A stretch of DNA of 12,798 nucleotides from positions 1 to 12,798 of the forward strand of contig CALCGM010000358.1 in assembly GCA_937900985.1 (NCBI GenBank), read 5' to 3'. Each line of letters begins with the position of its first letter. The first letter of the stretch is position 1. The notes under the pieces are model-generated. The model saw nothing but the letters and a program-made list of their open reading frames with translations. It was not told where the DNA came from and did not search any database. Below are positions 1-6,500 of this stretch, in pieces. A program made the translations under genes and the position numbers. This stretch comes from an uncultured Planctomycetaceae bacterium. Its GTDB lineage: Bacteria > Planctomycetota > Planctomycetia > Pirellulales > UBA1268.

Positions 1-45
1 AGGCCAGCAAGGCCAGCAAGGCCAGCAAGGCCAGCAAGGCCAGCA
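1..45 (+). repeat. 9-bp tandem repeat, five copies, coding for Gly-Gln-Gln
   Basis: Five head-to-tail perfect copies of AGGCCAGCA begin at the first base of the window. In the reading frame of the following gene each unit reads Gly-Gln-Gln. The array touches the window edge, so the true copy number may be larger. Perfect copies suggest recent slippage and a length-variable low-complexity linker in the protein. Confidence 0.9.
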
Positions 46-916
46 AGAGGAATCGCCTCCGATCGAAGGGGATGACGATGCCTCGCGTGCCCGGCGAACC
101 CGCCAGCGGCTTGAGGCTGCCCAGCGGAGGATGGAGGAGGCCGGCCGGAAACTCGAGGAAGCCAAGCGAGACGAGGCGTCGGAGGAGCAGGAACGGGCTC
201 TCGAAGAGCTGGAGAATGCCCGGGCCGAGCTGGAGGAAATCCTTCGTCAGCTTCGCGAAGAAGAGGTCGAGCGGCTGCTCGTTCAGCTGGAAACGCGGCT
301 CCGCAAAATGCTGCGCATGGAGCGTGGTGTGCTTGCAGGGCTGGAGCAGCTGGTGGCCGACCCCGCCGCCGGCACGCAGCGTGAGCGGGAGCTGGAGGCG
401 GTGCGGCTGGGACGCGAGCAGCAGGCGGTGGCGGCCGAGACGATGCGGGCGTTGCTCCTGGTCCGCGACGACGGCTCCGCGGTGGCGATTCCTGAGGCGC
501 TTGAGCAGGTGCAAGACGATGCCACGCAGGCCGCCCGAAGGCTTGAACGCAACGACACCGGAGCGAGCACGCAGGGGCTGGTCCGCGATCTGGTGGTGAG
601 CCTCGAGGAGATTCTCGATGCGGTGGAGAAGGTGCAGCGGGAGCAGGAGCAGCAGCAACAGCAGCAAGGGCAGGGCGGGGGCCGGCCGGCAGACCCGGGC
701 GAGCAGCCCCTGGTCGACAAGCTCTCCGAACTGAAGATGCTTCGCACGCTGCAGCTACGGATCAACGCACGCACACGGCGGTATGCCGACCTGCTCACCG
801 AAGGCGTTGAGCGGGCCGAACAGCCAGAACTCCTCGATGCTCTCGATCGCCTCTCCAGGCGGCAGCGGAAAATCGAGCGGGCCGCCCACGACATCGTATC
901 GGGGCGGACCGAGTAG
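2..916 (+). CDS. Coiled-coil, Gln-rich protein of unknown function (5' end outside window)
   Basis: Open from base 2 to the TAG at 914-916 with no start needed inside the window, so this is the last 304 residues of a longer protein; an ATG at 131 is in frame but the frame is equally coding-like before it. The visible part starts with Gly-Gln-Gln repeats (residues 1-15), then a long Glu/Arg/Leu-rich stretch (about 30-105) with coiled-coil character. A helical part (about 110-210) ends in a Gln run (residues 216-222), a Gly-rich hinge, and a C-terminal helical segment containing LKMLRTLQLRINARTRRYADLL. I recognise this tail as a type seen in planctomycete hypothetical proteins, but I know no function. 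No enzyme motif is visible. It lies 106 bp upstream of the overlapping gene block and may or may not be co-transcribed. The hinge resembles the one in the next gene, suggesting related architecture. Confidence 0.85.
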   Translation, partial: GQQGQQGQQGQQGQQEESPPIEGDDDASRARRTRQRLEAAQRRMEEAGRKLEEAKRDEASEEQERALEELENARAELEEILRQLREEEVERLLVQLETRLRKMLRMERGVLAGLEQLVADPAAGTQRERELEAVRLGREQQAVAAETMRALLLVRDDGSAVAIPEALEQVQDDATQAARRLERNDTGASTQGLVRDLVVSLEEILDAVEKVQREQEQQQQQQGQGGGRPADPGEQPLVDKLSELKMLRTLQLRINARTRRYADLLTEGVERAEQPELLDALDRLSRRQRKIERAAHDIVSGRTE

Positions 917-955
917 CGGTTTCTGCGATTCGCCGGTCCGCAGCAGCGCCGGTAT

Positions 956-970
956 CATTCTGTGAGAATG
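956..970. repeat. Short perfect inverted repeat in the gap between the first two genes
   Basis: CATTCT-GTG-AGAATG forms a 6-bp perfect palindrome with a 3-base centre in the 106-bp gap between the coiled-coil gene and the next start. It has no T-tract, so it is not a canonical terminator. It could be a small operator or chance; nothing else recognisable lies in this gap. Confidence 0.3.
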
Positions 971-1008
971 GTGTTGCAGCGGTTGCGTTTCACCCATCGC
1001 CTTGAAGC

Positions 1009-1013
1009 GGAGG
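1009..1013 (+). promoter_or_regulatory. Ribosome binding site that decides the start at 1023
   Basis: GGAGG lies 9 bases before GTG 1023. The longer reading from TTG 1002 has no purine-rich site before it, and the ATG at 1032 is 18 bases from the site, so GTG 1023 is the best start. Confidence 0.65.
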
Positions 1014-1022
1014 CTCACCACA

Positions 1023-2144
1023 GTGAACGGCATGCGATCAAGGCTCTTGCCCCTCCGCCTCAGGCTGCAGCTGGGGAGCGTCGCGGTCTGGAGCGTGTGT
1101 GCCCTGGCTTTGCCGGTGCAGGCGGTGGCTGATGATCCGGTGGCCGCATCCTCCACCGCCGATGAAGGGCTGGTGCGGCGGGCCACCTGGGAGATTCCCG
1201 CCTGGGGAGACCTCCGCACGCGGGCGCGGGCCTGGATTGAAACCCGGGCAGATGCCAGCCCTGATCCGGTGCGGCTCCAGCGGGCTCGCAGTCTCTGGCC
1301 GGCGGACGAGCCGTTTGACGATCCAACCACCGATCGGCTCGATCGCTTTGCGGCGAGCATGGCCCTGCTGGATCCACGGGCGGCGAGCCTCGTCGCGTCT
1401 GCAGAGCGGCCGGAAACGGTCGACGCCAGCTGGCTCGACGAGGCCTCGGATGAGCCAGAACTGCACGACGTGATGGCGCTCTTTCACGGCAGGCAGCTGG
1501 TGCGGCACGGCTTCTTCGATGAGGGACGAGGGCTCCTGCAGCATCTCGACGTGGAGACCGCCTGCGACCCCGCCTCGCTCCTGTTTCATCGCGCCACCTG
1601 TGAACACTGGCTGCTCGATGCGGAGTCTGGACTGGCGTCGCTCGATCGCTTGCTTGAGCAGGCCGACGCCATCCCTGTTCGCTATGAGCGGCTGGCTCGG
1701 CTGATGCAGGCAGATCTTCGGTCGCTGGAAGACGAATCGCTCGACCACATCGCCCGTCGGATGCGAGACATCACCCGACGCCTCGATCTCGGCCAGGCAG
1801 GGCCCCGCACGCAGACCGTGCAGGAGGGGGTTGTCGAATCCCTCGACAAGCTGATCGCCAAGATTGAGGAGCAGCAGCAACAGCAGGGTGAGTCTGGTGG
1901 AGCGGGCAGCGGGGCTGGCGGGAGTGGCGGGAGCCGGCCGATGGACGACAGCCGGGCCGCTGGAGGCAAAGGCCCCGGCGAGGTGGCTCGCAAGGATCTC
2001 GACGACGGAGGCGACTGGGGCGATCTGCCGCCCCACGAGCGGGAAGAGGCGCTCCAGCAGATTGCCCGTGAGTTTCCGCCTCACTATCGCGAAGTGATCG
2101 AGCACTACTTCAAACGCCTCGCCTCGGGAGAAGAGTCTCCGTGA
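1023..2144 (+). CDS. Exported Gln-rich protein of unknown function, first gene of the overlapping block
   Basis: 373 residues from the GTG chosen for its GGAGG site. The N-terminus has Arg residues followed by a hydrophobic stretch (about 12-33) ending in VQAVADD, which reads as a Sec signal peptide. The body (about 45-260) is helical, acidic and TPR-like around residues 148-213, but no TPR consensus is clear. A helix (about 265-283) leads into a Gln run (284-288), a Gly/Ser-rich hinge (about 289-325), then a charged C-terminal tail with WGDLPPHEREEALQQIAREF and HYREVIEHYFKRLA. I recognise that tail as a conserved planctomycete motif of unknown role. The stop codon TGA overlaps the next start (GTGATG), implying translational coupling with the NPCBM-like protein. 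I cannot assign a function; an envelope scaffold or adaptor role is only a guess from the signal peptide and neighbours. Confidence 0.85.
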   Translation: MNGMRSRLLPLRLRLQLGSVAVWSVCALALPVQAVADDPVAASSTADEGLVRRATWEIPAWGDLRTRARAWIETRADASPDPVRLQRARSLWPADEPFDDPTTDRLDRFAASMALLDPRAASLVASAERPETVDASWLDEASDEPELHDVMALFHGRQLVRHGFFDEGRGLLQHLDVETACDPASLLFHRATCEHWLLDAESGLASLDRLLEQADAIPVRYERLARLMQADLRSLEDESLDHIARRMRDITRRLDLGQAGPRTQTVQEGVVESLDKLIAKIEEQQQQQGESGGAGSGAGGSGGSRPMDDSRAAGGKGPGEVARKDLDDGGDWGDLPPHEREEALQQIAREFPPHYREVIEHYFKRLASGEESP

Positions 2145-3436
2145 TGCGGCTGCGATTGCCTTCTTCAGTGCCCTCTCGTCAGAGCCCACAGTCGCTCTGC
2201 CGGCGGTGCGTTCTCGTGGTTGCATGGCTGCTGGTGCCGCCGCTGCAGGTCTCGGCCGAGGCGGCACCAACCTGGCGGTTTGACGGTGCCGACGGCATCA
2301 GCCGGCTCGGTGAACTTACCCGGTTCGACGCGGCGGAGATCGCCTTTTCGTCGGCCGACGGTGAGGTCGCACTGGCCGCAGCGAACGTGCGGATTGTGGA
2401 GCCTGTTGAGAAGCCGCCAGTGGCTGCGGCCCGCGTTCGTCTCTGGCTGAGCGATGGGAGTCTGCTCGCTGGTGATGCGGTCGAAACACGCGGCCGCGAT
2501 CTTGTGCTTGAGGGCCAGGGGTTCTCGATCGCAGTGCCGCAGCAGGTGGTGGTGAAAACAGCCTGGGACCTCGCTGGGGACGGCGTCGACCCGCTTGATG
2601 CTGCGGCCGCTCCCGACTGGCAGTCGGCGGTGCCTCCTGAGGTCGAGAGCGACCTGATCGTGATTCGGAAGGCAGCGGAGCCCGAGCCGGTGTATCAGGC
2701 CGTGCCGTGCGCGATCCTCTCAATCGATGCTGAGCATGTGACCGTGGCACTCGATGACGACCGCATCCCCGTGAAACGCGAGCGGGTGGCGGGGCTGGTC
2801 TGGCTGAGGGCCGACAACGAAGCCCAGCCGGCCGGGCCCGTGATCGATTTTATCGGGGGGCGACTCTTCGCGACCGAGGTGCGGTATCTCGCTGAGCCGG
2901 GCGACTTTCAGGTCAACACAGCCTGGTCGAGCGATCTGGCGATTCCCGTGGCGTCCGTCCGTCGCATCGACCTGGCAGCTGGTCGCACGGTGTCGCTGGT
3001 TGCCCTGCCGCGTGAGGAAACCGGCGTTGAGCCGTTTTTTGCAGGGCTGGCGGAGCTGGAGGAGCTCGCCGATGCCTTTCAGCCACGGTTTGTCACGGCG
3101 GAGCAGGCGGCGTCGTTGAGCGAGGGCGGTCCGCTGATCCTCGTCGCGCCGAGAACGGTGATCCGCTGGAAGCTTCCCGCGGGGGTGCAGCGGCTGCGGA
3201 TGCAGGCTGATGTCGAACGCCCGCAGGCCGGGGGTGGCGATCTTGTCGTGATTGTCGACGGACGAGAGCTGCTGCGTCGCGGGATTCCCGTGGAGGCAGG
3301 GAAGGCTGACCGCATCGACGTTGATGTGGCAGGGGGGCGTCGCCTCGAGCTCGTTGTCGATTTTCCTGCCGATGCTGCCGACGGCCAGTCTGGCTTGGGG
3401 CGTCTGCGTCTGCTCGATCCGAGGCTCGAGAAATGA
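2141..3436 (+). CDS. Secreted NPCBM-like protein with repeated beta modules
   Basis: 431 residues from GTG 2141; ATG 2144 one codon later is equally possible, and both overlap the preceding stop. Residues 1-41 look like a signal peptide (Arg pair at 21-22, hydrophobic 23-37, then VSAEA). The next part contains about four similar beta-strand modules (roughly 46-87, 98-140, 185-222 and 234-278). Each ends in a short phrase like I-P/V-x-x-x-V followed by a hydrophobic strand, as in LWLSDGSLLAGDAV and AIPVASVRRIDL. The last hundred residues (about 325-431), with IRWKLPAG, VIVDGRELLRRGIPVEAG, RIDVDVAGGRRLELVVDF and a terminal LDPRL, fit the NPCBM/NEW2-type carbohydrate-binding module common in planctomycetes. 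That family call is from pattern only. There is no catalytic motif. The end overlaps the start of the protease gene (ATGA), so the protein is likely made together with it, perhaps as a binding partner at the cell surface (inference). Confidence 0.82.
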   Translation: MMRLRLPSSVPSRQSPQSLCRRCVLVVAWLLVPPLQVSAEAAPTWRFDGADGISRLGELTRFDAAEIAFSSADGEVALAAANVRIVEPVEKPPVAAARVRLWLSDGSLLAGDAVETRGRDLVLEGQGFSIAVPQQVVVKTAWDLAGDGVDPLDAAAAPDWQSAVPPEVESDLIVIRKAAEPEPVYQAVPCAILSIDAEHVTVALDDDRIPVKRERVAGLVWLRADNEAQPAGPVIDFIGGRLFATEVRYLAEPGDFQVNTAWSSDLAIPVASVRRIDLAAGRTVSLVALPREETGVEPFFAGLAELEELADAFQPRFVTAEQAASLSEGGPLILVAPRTVIRWKLPAGVQRLRMQADVERPQAGGGDLVVIVDGRELLRRGIPVEAGKADRIDVDVAGGRRLELVVDFPADAADGQSGLGRLRLLDPRLEK

Positions 3437-5307
3437 GGACCGGCCGCGTGTGTTCTTCCGCACTCCCTGTGTTGCGATGGTGGGGGCATCCGCGTGGGCC
3501 TCTGGGGCTGGTCTGGGCAGGCGTCCTGCTGGTGGCCTGCACGGTCGTCGCAGCCCGTGCTGCGGAGGTCGACCCGGGGGTGCTGGCCGCGGAGCAGCAG
3601 AGAATCGAGGTCGTGTCTCGTATCTCCGCAGCGACGATCGCGATCTTCGCCGGAGACCAGGGCGGGGGATCCGGCGTGATCGTGACACCCGATGGCTACG
3701 CGTTCACCAACTTCCACGTGGTGCAGCCGGCCGGGCTGGCGATGCGGTGCGGCCTTGCTGATGGGGATGTTGTGGATGCGATTCTCGTCGGCCTCGACCC
3801 CACCGGCGACGTCGCCGTTGTCAAACTCGTGGGGCGGGAGACGTTTCCCTACGCGAGGCTTGCTGACAGCGACCAGGTGCGGGTGGGGGATGCCTGCTAC
3901 ACCGTCGGCAATCCCTTTCTCCTGGCGAGCAATCTGCAGCCGTCGGTCAGCCTGGGCATCGTGTCGGGAACCCATCGCTACCAGTTTCCTGCCGGCACGA
4001 TCCTTGAATACACCGACTGCCTGCAGGTGGATGCCGCGATCAATCCGGGCAACTCCGGTGGCCCGCTGTTTGATGCCGCGGGCGACCTGATCGGCGTCAA
4101 TGGCCGCGCGTCGTTTGAAAAGCGTGGACGGGTCAACGTTGGCGTGGGCTACGCGATCTCGTCCAATCAGCTCCGCAACTTCATGGGGAGCCTGCGAGGT
4201 GGCATGCTGGTCGATCACGCGACCCTCGGGGCGACCGTTGCCACGGGGGCTGACGGCAAGGTGTATGTCTCAGACATACTCGAGTCGTCTGACGCCTACC
4301 GCCGTGGGCTGCGGTATGACGACGAGATTGTGTCGCTTGCGGGCCGGCCCGTCCGCACCGTCAACGCCTTGAAGAATGTGTTGGGGATTCTGCCTGCCGG
4401 CTGGCGGGTGCCGCTGGTGTTTCGTCGCGAGGGACGGGCTGAGGAGATCATGGTGAGGCTGGCGGCGGTCCATGCCGCGGCCGAACTGGCCGAGATTGCA
4501 TCGGGCCGACGCAGCAGTGGCCCGCCACCAGGACCGCCCGGCGAGGGGCCTCCGGAAGAAGAGCAGGCAGGGCCTGTGGCCAAACTGCCGGAGTCGGTGC
4601 GGGATCTCTACGAGCCAAAGATTGGCTACAGCAACTACCACTTCAGCAGGCTGGAGCGGGATCGGGTCGCGACGGCGATGGAGCGGCTGGTGGGCGATGA
4701 CGATCTGGCCGGCGTCTGGGAACTCTCCGGCACGCTTGCCGACGGTCGGCCTTTCCGCATTGAGCTTTCCGATGCGTTGGCCACCATCGATCTGCCCACG
4801 GGCACGAGCCGTCTCGATCCCCAGGCGGCACTCGACCAGAGCCCCGTTCCTCCGGGGAGCGGCGGACTGCTGGCGGCCCTTGTCGTCTGGAGGCAGCTGC
4901 TCAGCCAAGGCCCTCAGTCGCTGGGCCGCACCGACTATGCAGGCACCGCTCCGGCCGCGGCCGACGCAGGCTCGTCCATCACCGGCATGCCCCTCGCGGA
5001 TCTCCTCCGCAGCGATGTGGCGGGCGTGACTGCCGAGATCTTCGTCTCCAAGGCTGATGAGGCGACAGCAGGCAGGCTGCTCGGCATCGACCTCTGGGCG
5101 AGCCCTCAAGCCGACCCGTGCGAGGTCCGCTTCCAGTATGCCGAGGGCGATGCCCAAGGGGCGGCGTGGGTGCCAGCAGCCATGGAGGTGCACGTGGGCG
5201 GCGCGTTGTTCGGCCGGTTCATGATCGAGCGGTGCGTCGCCGCCGTGGCTGACAGCGACCCCGACAAACCGTCGGCCTCCGACGTCGACGCAGGGGAGGG
5301 GGCATGA
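3433..5307 (+). CDS. HtrA/DegP-type S1C serine protease with one PDZ domain and an extra C-terminal domain
   Basis: 624 residues; ATG 3433 overlaps the previous stop as ATGA. A long n-region, hydrophobic stretch 24-42 and ARA-AEV suggest export by Sec, placing the enzyme in the periplasm or envelope. The chymotrypsin-fold domain spans about 55-250 with an intact triad: His95 in FTNFHVV, Asp126 in GDVAVVKL and Ser208 in NPGNSGGPL. One PDZ domain follows (about 264-344, VYVSDILESSDAYRRGLRYDDEIV). A Pro/Gly/Glu linker (about 358-380) leads to roughly 240 residues (385-620) that I do not recognise, starting LPESVRDLYEP and containing repeated beta-like strands. S1C proteases degrade or chaperone misfolded envelope proteins, and PDZ domains bind C-terminal peptides and set activity. 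It is the only one of three adjacent HtrA-like genes with catalytic residues, so it is probably the working subunit. It is about 150 residues longer than typical DegP-like proteins because of the C-terminal domain. Confidence 0.93.
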   Translation: MRTGRVCSSALPVLRWWGHPRGPLGLVWAGVLLVACTVVAARAAEVDPGVLAAEQQRIEVVSRISAATIAIFAGDQGGGSGVIVTPDGYAFTNFHVVQPAGLAMRCGLADGDVVDAILVGLDPTGDVAVVKLVGRETFPYARLADSDQVRVGDACYTVGNPFLLASNLQPSVSLGIVSGTHRYQFPAGTILEYTDCLQVDAAINPGNSGGPLFDAAGDLIGVNGRASFEKRGRVNVGVGYAISSNQLRNFMGSLRGGMLVDHATLGATVATGADGKVYVSDILESSDAYRRGLRYDDEIVSLAGRPVRTVNALKNVLGILPAGWRVPLVFRREGRAEEIMVRLAAVHAAAELAEIASGRRSSGPPPGPPGEGPPEEEQAGPVAKLPESVRDLYEPKIGYSNYHFSRLERDRVATAMERLVGDDDLAGVWELSGTLADGRPFRIELSDALATIDLPTGTSRLDPQAALDQSPVPPGSGGLLAALVVWRQLLSQGPQSLGRTDYAGTAPAAADAGSSITGMPLADLLRSDVAGVTAEIFVSKADEATAGRLLGIDLWASPQADPCEVRFQYAEGDAQGAAWVPAAMEVHVGGALFGRFMIERCVAAVADSDPDKPSASDVDAGEGA

Positions 5308-6500
5308 GCGAGATGCGACCGCAGACGATTCCTGTGCAGAGGGTGGCCGTGACCCGCAGCTGGTTGGCCTGCCTGCTCGCTTTTGTGGTGCCGGGGCTTC
5401 TCACTGCCGACAGCCGTTGGGCCTGTGGGAGTGATGTTGTGATCGAACAGGCCGCCCGCACGGTCGTCAAGATTTATGGCGCTGGCGGGTTCCGAGGGCT
5501 CGAGGCATACCAGACGGGGTTCCTCGTGTCGTCCGAGGGCCATGTGATGACGGCCATGAGCACGGTGCTCGATTCGGAGGAGATCGACTGCGTGCTCGAC
5601 GACGGTCGTCGCTTTGCAGCGAGTCTTGTGGGAATCGATCCGCGCCGTGAGATGGCCCTGCTCAAGCTTGAGGCCGAGGGCCTGCCGTTTGCGCCGCTCG
5701 ATGGAGGCTCGCTTGAGGAAGGTCTTGCTCGTGCGGAGGGTGGCGAGGCAGCCGATGGCGGTCCGGAAGGCTCCAGGACGGTTGGGGCGTCAACCGGTCG
5801 TGGGCAACGACCTGCGGCCCCAGGCACCCGCGTCTACGCCCTCTCGAATCTCTTTGGCGTGGCCGTTGGCGATGAGCGGGTGAGCGTGCAGCAGGGCGTG
5901 ATCGCGGCCACGGTGCCGCTGGCTGCACGGCGTGGCGCGTATGAAGCACCCTACGATGGCGATGTCTACCTCCTCGACTTTACGGTCAACAATCCAGGCT
6001 CCGCAGGCGGGCTGCTCGTCGACGTGCAGGGGCAGCCGATGGGCATGCTGGGCAAAGAACTACGCAGCACAACCGCAGGCATCTGGCTGAACTATGCCGT
6101 GCCGCTTGCGGAAGTCGCGGCGAGTTTTGACATGCTGCTGTCGGGGCGGCCCGCCGAGACTGACGCGATGGCCGACGTCCTCCCCTTCGACACGCGGCGG
6201 CTTGGCTTTCTGCTTGTGCCGGACATCCTGGAGAAGACGCCTCCCTTCGTGGAGGCGGTGCTCGAGGCATCACCTGCGGCAGCGGCAGGGCTGCGGGAAG
6301 ACGACCTGCTGGTGGCCGTGGGGAGTCAGTCCGTCACGTCGTGTGCTGCGGTCGCTGAGGAGCTCGCCCGAATCGATGAGGGAGAGCCGGTCCGCGTGAG
6401 TGTGATTCGCGATGGCCGCATCGTGGATGCGGTGCTCGGGCCGAGGCCAGCCGTCGATCTGCCGGCGTTGCCAGAACCTTCCCTAGGAGAGACCCTGTGA
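5304..6500 (+). CDS. HtrA-like pseudoprotease with one PDZ domain (all three catalytic positions replaced)
   Basis: 398 residues; ATG 5304 overlaps the protease stop as ATGA. An N-terminal hydrophobic segment (about 20-34) suggests export. Residues about 46-275 follow the S1C protease pattern closely, with TGFLVSSEGHVMTA, VGIDPRREMALLKLE and VNNPGSAGGLL, but each catalytic position is changed by alignment to the preceding gene: His to Ser86, Asp to Glu116 and Ser to Ala234. A Gly/Ala/Ser-rich insertion (about 134-174) lies between the Asp-position strand and the conserved VYALSN strand. A PDZ domain follows at about 298-380 (LEASPAAAAGLREDDLLVAVG). It ends in GTGA overlap with the next gene. 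The fold is retained while the chemistry is lost, as expected for a regulatory or scaffolding subunit or a peptide-binding decoy; it could still bind substrate. That the gene is intact and in frame argues against a decaying pseudogene. Confidence 0.9.
   Translation: MSEMRPQTIPVQRVAVTRSWLACLLAFVVPGLLTADSRWACGSDVVIEQAARTVVKIYGAGGFRGLEAYQTGFLVSSEGHVMTAMSTVLDSEEIDCVLDDGRRFAASLVGIDPRREMALLKLEAEGLPFAPLDGGSLEEGLARAEGGEAADGGPEGSRTVGASTGRGQRPAAPGTRVYALSNLFGVAVGDERVSVQQGVIAATVPLAARRGAYEAPYDGDVYLLDFTVNNPGSAGGLLVDVQGQPMGMLGKELRSTTAGIWLNYAVPLAEVAASFDMLLSGRPAETDAMADVLPFDTRRLGFLLVPDILEKTPPFVEAVLEASPAAAAGLREDDLLVAVGSQSVTSCAAVAEELARIDEGEPVRVSVIRDGRIVDAVLGPRPAVDLPALPEPSLGETL
6485..6490 (+). promoter_or_regulatory. 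Ribosome binding site for the GTG start at 6497
   Basis: AGGAGA lies 6 bases before GTG 6497, inside the end of the preceding gene. It supports the non-ATG start and the 4-base GTGA overlap with the upstream stop codon. Confidence 0.7.

Noticed and set aside
1..45. Short tandem repeat as a possible CRISPR or origin iteron
   Set aside because: Units are only 9 bp with no spacers and lie in frame in a coding sequence as Gly-Gln-Gln.
1038..2270. 410-codon open frame on the - strand opposite the exported Gln-rich gene
   Set aside because: The + strand frame has a signal peptide, conserved-looking motifs and coupled neighbours; the antisense translation is Pro/Arg-rich without family motifs, as expected from GC-rich shadow frames.
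3079..4218. 379-codon open frame on the - strand across the active protease
   Set aside because: Opposite the triad-bearing protease domain and rich in Arg/Pro/Ser; a shadow of GC-rich codon usage.
5304..5426. Lipoprotein signal (SRWAC) on the first pseudoprotease
   Set aside because: Arg at -3 and Trp at -2 do not fit the lipobox L-(A/S/T/V)-(G/A)-C; an ordinary signal peptide or membrane anchor is more likely.
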